Made by a program: the position numbers and the translations under genes. Of a stretch of 64,000 bases of DNA, positions 8,509 through 17,039 are shown one piece after another (position 1 is the first letter of the stretch; each line of letters starts with the position of its first letter). Origin of the DNA: CAYNST01 sp964434105 (GTDB lineage Bacteria; Pseudomonadota; Gammaproteobacteria; Pseudomonadales; Cellvibrionaceae); NCBI GenBank assembly GCA_964434105.1, contig CAYSTJ010000001.1:1-64000 (forward strand), in the 5' to 3' direction. Under the pieces are notes generated by a model. That model worked only from the letters and a program-made list of their open reading frames with translations. It was not told where the DNA came from and did no database searches.

Positions 8509-9978
8509 ATGCGTCTGAAATTAGCGCCAAAAATTCTTTTGATTAGCGCGGGTATTATCCTCGCATTAGTCTTATCTTTCGTTGGTCTGAGTTATTACTT
8601 CAGTAAGAGCATGTACAGCAATGCACTGAACGGGATCGATATCGACGTATTGGAGAATTTCTCCGGAAGGCTGCGTGAACATTACAGGGTAGAGGGTTCA
8701 TGGCACGCATTTGCCGACGATCCCTCCCGCTGGGCTGATGCCGCTGACAACAGCTTCTTTTCAGTTTTTTTTTCCCTTATGAAAAACGTTTCAGGCAACA
8801 GCCAGTCTGATCCTCAGCTTTCTGCCGGGTCAGAATCAGAGTCGTTGGGGCCTCCTGATTGGGAATTTCCGTTTGGTACATTCACTCAGCGGCTATCGTT
8901 ACTCGATACAAATAGAAACCCCTTGATAGAAGCCGAAATACTGAATGCCGAGGCGAGTTATAAAAAAATTGAGCTCGACGGTTCAACCATTGGGTGGCTC
9001 AGGGTGGGGAAAATCAATCTGGATATGCTGCCGCTGGCCCGATATTTTTTCGATCAGCAACTAAAGATTGTCTTTTTTGCGGCTGCTGTCGGTGGCGTCG
9101 TCGCATTTATTCTTGCCATTCTGCTGTCCAGGCAGATTACAGCACCCATTAAACGTCTGACTATTGGTGCACATCAGATTGCACGGAGGAATTTTGACAA
9201 CAATACGATAAGCATTAACACCGGCGACGAACTGCAGGACCTGGCCGAAAGCTTTAATCTGATATCAGAAGAGCTCGGACGTTATCACGCGCTCCAGAAG
9301 CAGTGGCTGACCAATGTTTCGCACGAACTTCGGGCGCCTTTAACGCTGCTGGTGGGAGAGATATATTCTGTTTGTGATAATTTGACCAGGTGCGATGAAA
9401 AAACAGCGGAATATCTGCAGGGACAGGTGATGCATGTTATACGAATAGCAGATGATCTTTGCCAGCTTTGTCAAAAAGATGAAATGGGTTTTCGATTAAA
9501 TTGTCAGATTTTAGACCTGCAGGAGCTGATGAGGTACCAGGTTCAACGCTTCTCGAGCAGCTTCGATAATAACCGAATATTGGTGACTGAGGAATACACG
9601 GCTGACCCCGTACATGTCACTGCCGACGGTGACAGGCTGGGTCAGGTGCTGAGCAATATTTTCGAGAACTGCCTTCGGTATATCAGCACTCCGGGGTGTG
9701 TGTGGATCAGGGTTTCCAGCAATGCAGCGGAGGCCGTTATGGATATTGAGGACTCAGGGCCGGGCGTGGCGGACGAATGCCTGTCGCGCGTGTTTGACAG
9801 GCTGTATCGGGGCAATGCATCCTGCGGCACCTCGGCCAGAGGAGCCGGGTTGGGGCTGGCCATATGTAAAGAAATAGTCGAAGCACATGGCGGCTACATT
9901 TGTGCTTTAGCCGGCAGTCGGGGCGGGTTGTGCGTGCGCCTGACGTTGCCGCGCCCGCCGAGGAGCGAAGATGAATAA
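8509..9978 (+). CDS. Sensor histidine kinase, BaeS-like
   Basis: A 489-residue inner-membrane kinase. A first membrane helix lies at about residues 8-30, followed by a periplasmic sensor region of about 150 residues without a family I recognise, a second helix at about 184-206, a HAMP linker, and the HisKA domain with the phosphorylated H272 in NVSHELRAPL. The ATPase domain has the N box NIFENCLRY and the G boxes DSGPGVAD and GAGLGLAICKEIV. It phosphorylates the response regulator encoded next, whose start overlaps its end by 8 bases, so the two are translationally coupled. What it senses is unknown; BaeS homologues answer to envelope stress. Confidence 0.93.
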   Translation: MRLKLAPKILLISAGIILALVLSFVGLSYYFSKSMYSNALNGIDIDVLENFSGRLREHYRVEGSWHAFADDPSRWADAADNSFFSVFFSLMKNVSGNSQSDPQLSAGSESESLGPPDWEFPFGTFTQRLSLLDTNRNPLIEAEILNAEASYKKIELDGSTIGWLRVGKINLDMLPLARYFFDQQLKIVFFAAAVGGVVAFILAILLSRQITAPIKRLTIGAHQIARRNFDNNTISINTGDELQDLAESFNLISEELGRYHALQKQWLTNVSHELRAPLTLLVGEIYSVCDNLTRCDEKTAEYLQGQVMHVIRIADDLCQLCQKDEMGFRLNCQILDLQELMRYQVQRFSSSFDNNRILVTEEYTADPVHVTADGDRLGQVLSNIFENCLRYISTPGCVWIRVSSNAAEAVMDIEDSGPGVADECLSRVFDRLYRGNASCGTSARGAGLGLAICKEIVEAHGGYICALAGSRGGLCVRLTLPRPPRSEDE

Positions 9979-10645
9979 AGCCGTTCTGGTCGTGGAAGAT
10001 GACGCTAAAATTGCGGATCTCATTTGCAGGTATCTTGATAGGGAAAAGTTTGTTTATCATCTGGTCGACAACGGCATGCTTGCCGTGGCCATGTTCAGAC
10101 AGATAAAGCCGGATCTGATTGTTCTCGATGTAAAGCTCCCGCAAATGGATGGCATGTCTGTCTGCGAAGCGATCCGGGCTATGTCAGACGTGCCCATCAT
10201 CATGGTTACCGCGTTGGGATCGGATGAGAGCCGGCTGGATGCCTTTGCCCGGGGGGCTGATGACTATTTATGCAAGCCGTTTAATCCTCGCGAGCTGATT
10301 GCACGTATCCACGCAATATTCCGCCGCTGTAATCCCGATCCCGAAAAAGGCGCTACCTTAAACTATGGTGCCATTTCCATGAATCCCGCCGAGCGGAGAG
10401 TCCAGGTTGATGGGGTAGACATCGAGCTGACGCAAACCGAATTTAACTTGCTGAAACTGTTCCTGGAAAACCCCAGCCGGGTCCTGTCCCGTGAGGTCTT
10501 GCTGGACGGAAGTCACGATAATTTTTCCGAGTCATATGCGCGCTCGGTGGATTTTCATATAAAAAATCTTCGTAGAAAGATCAATACAACCGAGAAATCG
10601 AATGTTATCCGGGCTATCTATGGGGTAGGATTTAAGCTGGGGTAA
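9971..10645 (+). CDS. OmpR/PhoB-family response regulator, BaeR-like
   Basis: A 224-residue two-domain regulator. The receiver domain carries the acidic pair E9-D10, the phosphoacceptor D53 in VLDVKLPQMDG, the switch threonine in IMVTALG and the lysine in CKPFNPREL. The C-terminal winged-helix DNA-binding domain shows ELTQTEFNLLKLF and a terminal RAIYGVGFKL. Partner of the overlapping kinase gene. Targets are not visible here; autoregulation is usual in the family. Confidence 0.93.
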   Translation: MNKAVLVVEDDAKIADLICRYLDREKFVYHLVDNGMLAVAMFRQIKPDLIVLDVKLPQMDGMSVCEAIRAMSDVPIIMVTALGSDESRLDAFARGADDYLCKPFNPRELIARIHAIFRRCNPDPEKGATLNYGAISMNPAERRVQVDGVDIELTQTEFNLLKLFLENPSRVLSREVLLDGSHDNFSESYARSVDFHIKNLRRKINTTEKSNVIRAIYGVGFKLG

Positions 10646-10863
10646 TGATTTCAAAGCGTTAGGTCAGCGATCCATCTCTCGTAATCTGTCCCCGTAATGG
10701 TTGTCGGGTGTCCGTACGTACGGAATGGTACGCGGCGCGATCCGATGGAAACTGATGTGCTATTCTTGATGAGAAGCAGTATATGTGTTTGGGTTGTCAG
10801 GGATCCAGCGGCGATCAACAGGTGGCTATCCTGGGTAAGGGTGGGTCCAGACAGGTTTAAAAG

Positions 10864-12186
10864 ATGATTCTCTCGACTTTGGAAAAGGCCATATTAGCCC
10901 TGCTCCTCGTAACCTTAATCGCGCTGGTAGCAGAACGTAAGCTTCTTAAAGTAACCATGGAGCTCACGCCGGCGGATGGTTTTGCTGTATCAGTGTATGG
11001 AGACTATGTCGATAATGTCGGCAAAAGCCAGGCGCGCCTGGTCAGTGCCGAGAACTGGGAGTGGGAGTGCAGGCTCAGCAAAGCGATCCCGCACCCTTAT
11101 TGCGGGTTCGAGGTAATTTTATCCAGCGATAGAACCAAAGGATTGGATATGCGCAATATGCGCAATATGCGCAATGCCCGCATCTGGCTCGATTACGACG
11201 GACCCGCCGATTCTGTCCGTTTGTACCTGCGCAATTATGACCCCACATACAGCGTGCCGTTGCGTTATGACTCGACCAAATACAATCTGGCGGAAGTTAA
11301 CACCAACGTGATCAATGGATTCATTGATGTCGATATCGGGGATTTTTTTGTCGCAAACTGGTGGTTCCAGCGTTTCAAGCTGTCGCCGAAGCTTACCCAT
11401 CCCCAGTTCGACAATATTGTCGTATTCGAAGTACAGACTGGAAACAGCGCGCCGGAAGGTGATTACCGGTTTCGGTTAAATCGGGTACTGTTTACCGGGC
11501 AGCGCGTTAGCAGCCAGGAATGGTATCAGCTGATTCTGGGTGGCTGGATAATTGCCGCGATCGCTTTTTTGGCTTCCCGTTTTATGGGTATGAACCGAAG
11601 GATACAGCAACACCGTGCAAGGGAGATCGAGCTGACCCAGCTGAATAACCTCCTGGACGCGCACAGCAAAAGAATGGAAGAACGGAGCAAGCTGGACCCT
11701 CTGACAGGTGCTTTTAACCGACAAGGTGTCAAAGACGCACTGGAGGCCGGCCTGGACGAGCGACGCGCAAGCGGCAAGCCACTGTCGATACTTATGCTGG
11801 ATGTTGATTATTTCAAGAGAATCAATGACACCTATGGGCATTCGGTCGGCGATCAGGTGCTCATGGCGTTATCCGAGCAGATAAAAGGTTTCATTCGTGC
11901 GGATGACTGCTTTGCCCGTTGGGGTGGAGAGGAGTTTGTGGTTGTCTGCAGGAACACCCGGTTGCTGAATGCGCAGAACATGGCCGAAAAATTGCAGCAG
12001 GCTGTGGAAAGCTTCGAGTTTGAAAACGACGTCAGTTTCACGGTTAGTATCGGTGTTGCCGAACTTCAGGAATATGAAACCGTGGAACAGCTGTTTATTC
12101 GCGCCGATAAAGCCCTTTATCAGGCCAAGGAGACGGGGCGTAACCGGGTGGTTGTGGCGCAGAACACGCCCACAGCAAAGGGCTGA
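10864..12186 (+). CDS. Membrane-anchored diguanylate cyclase (GGDEF)
   Basis: A 440-residue protein that should make cyclic di-GMP. It has an N-terminal membrane helix (about residues 4-22), a periplasmic region of about 210 residues of unknown fold, a second helix at about 225-242, a short coiled coil and a GGDEF domain. The active-site loop is GGEEF (residues 354-358), the metal-binding aspartate is in LDVDYFKRIND, and an RADD inhibitory I-site sits five residues before GGEEF, so product inhibition is expected. The ATG has an AGG-containing site eight bases upstream. Within the periplasmic part a 9-base unit is repeated three times in frame. Not obviously in an operon. Confidence 0.92.
   Translation: MILSTLEKAILALLLVTLIALVAERKLLKVTMELTPADGFAVSVYGDYVDNVGKSQARLVSAENWEWECRLSKAIPHPYCGFEVILSSDRTKGLDMRNMRNMRNARIWLDYDGPADSVRLYLRNYDPTYSVPLRYDSTKYNLAEVNTNVINGFIDVDIGDFFVANWWFQRFKLSPKLTHPQFDNIVVFEVQTGNSAPEGDYRFRLNRVLFTGQRVSSQEWYQLILGGWIIAAIAFLASRFMGMNRRIQQHRAREIELTQLNNLLDAHSKRMEERSKLDPLTGAFNRQGVKDALEAGLDERRASGKPLSILMLDVDYFKRINDTYGHSVGDQVLMALSEQIKGFIRADDCFARWGGEEFVVVCRNTRLLNAQNMAEKLQQAVESFEFENDVSFTVSIGVAELQEYETVEQLFIRADKALYQAKETGRNRVVVAQNTPTAKG
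11149..11175 (+). repeat. Three in-frame copies of a 9-base unit inside the diguanylate cyclase gene
   Basis: ATGCGCAAT occurs three times in tandem and encodes Met-Arg-Asn three times over in the periplasmic sensor region. The unit is a multiple of three, so slippage would change length without breaking the frame. Confidence 0.9.
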
Positions 12187-12295
12187 TAGTTTTCGGAAGC
12201 AACCCGGGCGCCTGGCGTCTGCCGAAAAGGCTTCACAGCTGATGCGGTGGTTGCAAGACGATTCGCTGTTGCGTCACTTGTGCGCGATAGTACGG

Positions 12296-12333
12296 CCAGC
12301 CTGACGTTCTCCTCGTGAAAGCCGTCAGGCTGG
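12296..12333. terminator. Hairpin between convergent genes
   Basis: CCAGCCTGACG and CGTCAGGCTGG form a perfect 11-bp stem with a 16-base loop in the gap between the diguanylate cyclase gene and the convergent lichenase gene. A short GGTTGTT tail follows on the plus strand. Probably a bidirectional terminator. Confidence 0.6.
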
Positions 12334-12352
12334 TCCGGTTGTTAATGCCCGG

Positions 12353-13375
12353 TTAGACAGCGTGCCTGCGCGATACAAATCCTCCCAGCAGCATCAGAGT
12401 TCCGACAAGCAGCGTTAGCAGGCTCACCGATCCGCCACCTGAGCCGCCACCTGAGCTGCTGGTCGATGAACTGCTGCTGGATGAAGAGTTGCTGCCTGAC
12501 GATGAGCTACTGCCGGATGAAGAGCTACTGCTGGTTGAAGAGCTGGACGAGGAACTGCTGCTTGAAGAAGAGCTGCTACTAGACGATGAACCTGTGTCAT
12601 TCGGAGGCGTCCCGTTATAACCTTCCTGACCCTCGCGAGTCATCGACAGTACCAGATAGCCATTTTGGGTAGTTACGTTGGCCGGGGCAAAATCCGCGCT
12701 ATTCTCGGCGAATGTCCAGTCGGCGGTGCCCCAGCGATTGCTGTCCAGGGAATTGAAATCGTCGCGCCAGGCAAGCTCAAAATTCATGCCGTTCCAGCTA
12801 TGGTATTCGACCCAGTTGACGTACATGTGGACGGGCAGGATATTGTCATTCCACTCACCCACCCACTCCGCAATATTGGGTGGCCAGAAGTTCAGACGCA
12901 ATTGAGCCGGATTTGTCAGGTCACGCGCCTGGCCACCTTCTGTCGTGCGAATCACCTGTCCGTCGACTGACCATTGGACCTTGTCCGGTGTCCACTCCAA
13001 TGTGAAAGTGTGATAGGCATCGCCAAACGAAAAGTTATGCTGATGCACGCCTTCGGAATAAATCCTTTCGCCGAGCCCGGTAATGATATTGCTCTGCCAG
13101 GACGTTGCATTATTTTTGCCAAATACTTCGACGTCGACTTCCTCCCAGAACACCCCGTCAAGTTCCGAGCCGTCTTTCCAGAGAAAGAAGTTGGAGATTA
13201 TTCCGCTGCCCTTGGCCGCCTGCATTCGAATAACGTACTTGCCATACAGATTTTCTTCAAAGGTATAGATTTCGGCCCCTTTGTACGGCTTGGCCGCAAC
13301 GGCGCCAGCGAAGCCGAACCAGGCACAGAGCACAGCCGTGCCTTGAATCAGCCGCTTTGTAGTCGTTTTCATCAT
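12353..13375 (-). CDS. Circularly permuted GH16 beta-1,3-1,4-glucanase (lichenase) with poly-Ser linker and GlyGly-CTERM tail
   Basis: A 340-residue secreted enzyme that should cut mixed-linkage beta-glucan. The signal peptide ends near residue 28 (AGAVAA). The order of elements follows the permuted Fibrobacter succinogenes lichenase, not the Bacillus type: it starts at GAEIYTFEENLYGKY, reaches the catalytic EVDVE motif early (E79, D81, E83), and only near the C-terminus has the strand DDFNSLDSNRWGTADWTF that opens ordinary GH16 lichenases. A mixed poly-Ser segment follows, then GGGSGGG, a hydrophobic helix and the basic end SRRHAV, as in GlyGly-CTERM sorting tails cleaved by rhombosortases. 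The ATG at 13375 is chosen for its GAGGAA site. The divergent regulator next door probably controls it. Confidence 0.88.
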   Translation of the reverse strand: MMKTTTKRLIQGTAVLCAWFGFAGAVAAKPYKGAEIYTFEENLYGKYVIRMQAAKGSGIISNFFLWKDGSELDGVFWEEVDVEVFGKNNATSWQSNIITGLGERIYSEGVHQHNFSFGDAYHTFTLEWTPDKVQWSVDGQVIRTTEGGQARDLTNPAQLRLNFWPPNIAEWVGEWNDNILPVHMYVNWVEYHSWNGMNFELAWRDDFNSLDSNRWGTADWTFAENSADFAPANVTTQNGYLVLSMTREGQEGYNGTPPNDTGSSSSSSSSSSSSSSSSSSTSSSSSSGSSSSSGSNSSSSSSSSTSSSGGGSGGGSVSLLTLLVGTLMLLGGFVSRRHAV

Positions 13376-13497
13376 GGTTTCCTCGTCTGTCAATTATCAT
13401 TGTCTGAATTGTTACAACACGACAGTCTCGAGATTGCGGTGATGGTCGGGCAGAGTAAAGTCTCGATGTCGGCGTCTCATGAACTGAGACTTCAGTA

Positions 13498-14667
13498 TCA
13501 GGACTCGTTTAAGTATAGCGTAGGCGGATACTGGCGACGGAACGCGCTGGGCGTCGCACCGACGCAGCATTTGAACAGTCGGTTGAAGGTCGGTTTGCTA
13601 TTGAAGCCTGCACGTTTTGCCACCTCGAATATGGCCAGATGCTGACATTCAGGGTCGTGCAGCAGACGCCGGGCTTCCTCTATTCTGAATCCGTTGATGA
13701 ATTCATGGAACGTCTGGTGATAGCAGCTATTGATGACAGCCGATACCTGGCGCGGTGGCGCCTGCACGAGTTCCGCAAAACGTTCCAGTGTCAGTTGCGA
13801 ACTCAGGTAGGGTTTTTCGGTATGTATTATGCGATCGATTTGACCGGCAAGTGTGACGGATATCTCTTCGACTTTACGACGACTTGACGGTTGTCGCCGG
13901 TCATCAATTCTGTCCGTTCCGCCAGCTTCCATTGCCCGAGTGAAAGCCGGGCTGTCCGTTAGCCTGAAAAAGATGTATACGCCGAGCGCCAGACCCATGT
14001 AGTTGCCAAAAATGCCCATGGGGTCACTGATGCTGACCGGTAGCCACTGGCCCAGCGTGTGAGTCAATAATGCCCAAAGCCATATGGACGTAAAACCAAC
14101 CGATAGGGAGGTCAGGAACGGACCGTTGCGTCGGGCTTGCTGTGCCCGTAATACCAACATCAGGCAAACCACACCATAACAAGCCGGAATAAGCTTTTTT
14201 AGTGTCAGAAACGTCAAAAACTGCGATCCGCGGTCGCCCAGTATGGAGAGTTCTAACACGAATTCGCGTTGCAGCTCGGGGGGATGTTGATAGCATGCCC
14301 AGTAAAGATACACGGGTGTAGCCAGGGCAGGCAGGAGGTGGAGGGCGTCGCGCGCCCGAAAGACCGCCTTCTCATTGAGCTGACCGCGAAAATAACCATA
14401 GAGCACCGGCCCGACAGCAAACGAGGCAAAACTCAATGACAGGGGGAGCGCCGAAGAGGCGGCGAATGCAGCGTGTCTGATGGAGTCCCCCCAGAAAAGG
14501 AGGATGTCGAGCAGTGTAATGGCATTTAACACGAAGAAACCGGCGACCATCAGGCGGGCGGTGCGATCGCTGCCGGTGCTGATCGCGATCCGCGTCGCAA
14601 TTAAACCATACAATCCAATTACCAGCATGAGTGCGACGTCATGGCTGTTGAACAGGATGTCTTTCAT
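13498..14667 (-). CDS. AraC-family regulator with an N-terminal membrane domain
   Basis: A 389-residue protein. The first 230 residues or so contain about seven hydrophobic helices. After a basic linker comes an AraC-type double helix-turn-helix (about residues 290-385) with QLTLERFAELVQAPPRQVSAVIN, FHEFINGFRIEEARRLL and the second helix FEVAKRAGFNSKPTFNRLFK. Membrane-bound AraC regulators next to secreted glycoside hydrolases are frequent in Cellvibrio-like bacteria and are thought to sense a signal in or at the membrane. The lichenase gene lies immediately downstream on the same strand, 122 bases after this stop codon, so control of that gene is a fair inference. The first ATG in frame is at 14667. 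Confidence 0.87.
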   Translation of the reverse strand: MKDILFNSHDVALMLVIGLYGLIATRIAISTGSDRTARLMVAGFFVLNAITLLDILLFWGDSIRHAAFAASSALPLSLSFASFAVGPVLYGYFRGQLNEKAVFRARDALHLLPALATPVYLYWACYQHPPELQREFVLELSILGDRGSQFLTFLTLKKLIPACYGVVCLMLVLRAQQARRNGPFLTSLSVGFTSIWLWALLTHTLGQWLPVSISDPMGIFGNYMGLALGVYIFFRLTDSPAFTRAMEAGGTDRIDDRRQPSSRRKVEEISVTLAGQIDRIIHTEKPYLSSQLTLERFAELVQAPPRQVSAVINSCYHQTFHEFINGFRIEEARRLLHDPECQHLAIFEVAKRAGFNSKPTFNRLFKCCVGATPSAFRRQYPPTLYLNES

Positions 14668-15091
14668 ACGCGGCAACTATTTGTCAGGCAACATTAGTCA
14701 GGCAACATTAATCAGGCAGCACAGGATGCTCAAATGTTAATATCGTCATATCATATTGTCTGGGCCGTTTCGGTTCAAGAAAGCGCGGGCACTATCGGGC
14801 AAAAGTGCGTGTGTGCTCCCACTACATCCGAGACGCGTGCCGATTTTCGCCCCTGTTCAGTCATCGTATGTCCGGCGGACCTGGGCCAATTGCAGCGGCT
14901 CTTTACCCTCACGGCGAGAAGGGTAAAGAGCCGCAGACTTCGCATTAATGGTAAAAAGGCCCGGTTCAAAAGGGGCAACTTCAGTCTCGAAACATCTGCT
15001 GTCGAAGCGCTTGCCAACGAAATGCCCGGTAGCAGTATCAGCTTCTGGCTGTTCACCTGACCTTACAGTAAGCGCGCGCCACCAGTACCTG
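14668..15091. other. Intergenic region with a perfect 15-bp hairpin
   Basis: No convincing gene lies in these 420 bases. The promoter for the AraC-family gene should lie at its left side, where an AT-rich stretch (about 14735-14760) is found. The main visible element is the inverted repeat at 14895-14934, listed separately. Confidence 0.45.
14895..14934. terminator. Perfect 15-bp inverted repeat, terminator- or REP-like
   Basis: GCGGCTCTTTACCCT (14895-14909) and its exact complement AGGGTAAAGAGCCGC (14920-14934) flank a 10-base loop. It lies about 160 bases beyond the 3' end of the leftward glycosyltransferase gene. There is no U run after the stem on the minus strand, so a REP-like or protein-binding role is possible as well as termination. 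Confidence 0.5.
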
Positions 15092-16171
15092 TCAGGCGGG
15101 TTTGATATCGAAAGCGTCACCCCCGGGTACTGGGTTGAGTTCGTCCGGAAGCCAGGGAGCATCGCGCCACAACGCGTCACGCAATGCGTCAAAATCCGTC
15201 GCACCGCCTTTAAGCCAGGCTGCGAGCGCACTGGCGACATCCGGATAGGGCCGCGCCCGGGGCTGCGGAATCGACCGCCAGCTTTCAATAACCTGCTCGG
15301 TCCATTCGGTAGTGACCCGCCCGAGACCCAGCTGGCACAGGGCCAGTGCATTGGACTGTTGTTCCACCTGTCCCAGTACAGGCTGTACAAGCAGCTTTTT
15401 GCCGAGCTGGATGGCTTCGCTGGTCAGCGCAAACCCGGCATGGCACATCACCCCTTCGCAGCGGCGCAAATCCTGCTGAAACCCGCTGCGGGAAAACGGA
15501 AGAACCTGTACATTACCTGCATAGTGTGGTTGTCCTACACCGTGGTAAACATTGAACCTGCAATGTTTGAATTGGTATAGCAGCGAAATGATACTGTCGA
15601 TGTCGGTGTAAGGCAGATAGACAAGGTAGAAACCTGGCGTTGGATCACTGGCGCATTTTGAAGACTCGATCAAGGGCGGAAGGATCGGTTGGTTGAAGTG
15701 ATGCCAGTGTAAGCCGATGGGGAGGTCGACGGGCGCAAATGTCCGTATAAACCATGCCATTAAGAGATCGTTGCGAATTTTTGGGATGTCGTGGAGAAAG
15801 GCATTCTGGTGCGAGATGCCAATGACCTTTTTGCCTGCAAGCTTCGCGGCCCACGCCGTAATTGGTTCGAAGTCGCTAATAATCAGATCATAACCGTCAA
15901 CACTTAAATTTTTTACGTCCCGGTAAAGCTGCAGAAAGTTATTCTGCAACAGGGTCTTCCGGTGGCACAGCCGCCCGTGCTCCATTACCAGCGTCAGCCC
16001 TCGAAGGACACGAAAATCACCAAAGCTATCCATTTCAGTAAAATTTTCTCTGACTCGGCCCGAGAAAATCCAGTCCACCTGAATACCTGTGTCGGCAAGC
16101 GCTTTTGACATCGCGCGTGCGCGTGTCAAGTGCCCATTGCCTGTTCCCTGCACACCGTAAAGTAACTTCAT
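15092..16171 (-). CDS. GT-B glycosyltransferase of the MJ1255/VC2487 family
   Basis: A 359-residue cytoplasmic or membrane-associated protein. It begins MKLLYGVQGTGNGHLTRARA, the glycine-rich nucleotide-sugar loop of MurG-like GT-B enzymes, and continues with DLIISDFEPITAWAAKLAGKKVIGISHQNAF, typical of the conserved family TIGR00661. Near residue 240 it has CEGVMCHAGFALTSEAIQLGKKLLVQPVLGQVEQQSNA, the donor-binding region. The acceptor is unknown; members often occur near PAP2 phosphatase genes, as here, which points to lipid-linked or lipid A-like glycosylation. The PAP2 gene lies 36 bases upstream on the same strand, so the two are likely cotranscribed. Confidence 0.85.
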   Translation of the reverse strand: MKLLYGVQGTGNGHLTRARAMSKALADTGIQVDWIFSGRVRENFTEMDSFGDFRVLRGLTLVMEHGRLCHRKTLLQNNFLQLYRDVKNLSVDGYDLIISDFEPITAWAAKLAGKKVIGISHQNAFLHDIPKIRNDLLMAWFIRTFAPVDLPIGLHWHHFNQPILPPLIESSKCASDPTPGFYLVYLPYTDIDSIISLLYQFKHCRFNVYHGVGQPHYAGNVQVLPFSRSGFQQDLRRCEGVMCHAGFALTSEAIQLGKKLLVQPVLGQVEQQSNALALCQLGLGRVTTEWTEQVIESWRSIPQPRARPYPDVASALAAWLKGGATDFDALRDALWRDAPWLPDELNPVPGGDAFDIKPA

Positions 16172-16207
16172 GTTTGCCTCCAGTTCGGCGCGGTTGAGTT
16201 GGCGCGG

Positions 16208-16732
16208 TTATTGAAGAACGTATACGCCCACCAGCGCACAGCAGCTACCCAGCAAAGCACCGGCTGCCGTATCGCTGGGATAATGGACGCCCAACAGAAC
16301 CCGGCTGAGTCCGATCGAGCCGGCCCACAGATAGACTGGTGCGGCAAACACTGGATAATGCATAGCGATCAGCCCCGCAAACACAAAAGCTGCCGCGGTA
16401 TGTCCGGAAGGAAAACTGAAACGGTCCGACGGGATGATCCAGGCCTGGTAGTTCTCGATTTTTACGGCGGGTCGATCGCGCTTTATCGTATTCTTCAATA
16501 TAAAATAGAGCGTCACTTCAAGCGCAAAGGACACCGCACAGGCTTTCGCAAAAAATTCGCCCTGACTATCTTCAAACAGCCACAGAACCACTGCGATAAG
16601 TGCATAAAGGTAGCCGTCACCGGAGCGTGACAGCCAGCGGACCGATAAACGGTAGGGGCATGCTTTTGCAATGTTCAGCCACCAAAATGCCATTGTATCC
16701 AGTCGGTGTATACGCTGGAGCAAAAGATACAT
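16208..16732 (-). CDS. PAP2-family membrane phosphatase
   Basis: A 174-residue inner-membrane protein with about five hydrophobic segments and the complete phosphatidic acid phosphatase 2 signature: KNTIKRDRP (K80 to P88), PSGHT (108-112, with H111) and SRVLLGVHYPSD (with the nucleophile H150). It removes phosphate from a lipid phosphate such as undecaprenyl diphosphate, phosphatidylglycerol phosphate or phosphatidate; the substrate cannot be told. It precedes the glycosyltransferase gene on the same strand. Confidence 0.9.
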   Translation of the reverse strand: MYLLLQRIHRLDTMAFWWLNIAKACPYRLSVRWLSRSGDGYLYALIAVVLWLFEDSQGEFFAKACAVSFALEVTLYFILKNTIKRDRPAVKIENYQAWIIPSDRFSFPSGHTAAAFVFAGLIAMHYPVFAAPVYLWAGSIGLSRVLLGVHYPSDTAAGALLGSCCALVGVYVLQ

Positions 16733-17039
16733 GGTATACCGCCTTGGCCAGGTTGCCGGCCATTGGATCGAACAGGTTACAGTCGTCTACACGGGAGCTC
16801 AGGTGCGGAATCTCCAACCCGCGTAATACGCGCCGTGTTTTGTCATCATCAAGTGCGGCTGTATGATCGGAAGTTCCCGTACATGGGTGATCCAGCATCA
16901 CGGCAGCCGCGTAACTATAAAAGCAGCTTTCAATGAAATCGACATGACATTTTTGTGTCAGTTTTGTGTCAAAGCACATCGACCTGCCGCCGCACCATGG
17001 CGCATTCTGAGACTACCCGACCAACTCCAACGGTGACAT
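16733..17039. other. Intergenic stretch, no gene recognised
   Basis: About 300 bases between the ABC transporter operon end and the PAP2 gene. One minus-strand frame of about 120 codons crosses it but overlaps the PAP2 gene and has no family resemblance. Two TTTGTGTCA copies lie close together near 16950-16970. Likely holds the end of the ABC operon and the PAP2 promoter. Confidence 0.4.

Noticed and set aside
14734..15060. Frames on both strands across the hairpin region
   Set aside because: Both run through the perfect inverted repeat, so they mirror each other there; neither has a plausible start.
16617..16979. Minus-strand frame of 120 codons upstream of the PAP2 gene
   Set aside because: It overlaps the PAP2 start in another frame and has no recognisable feature or ribosome binding site.
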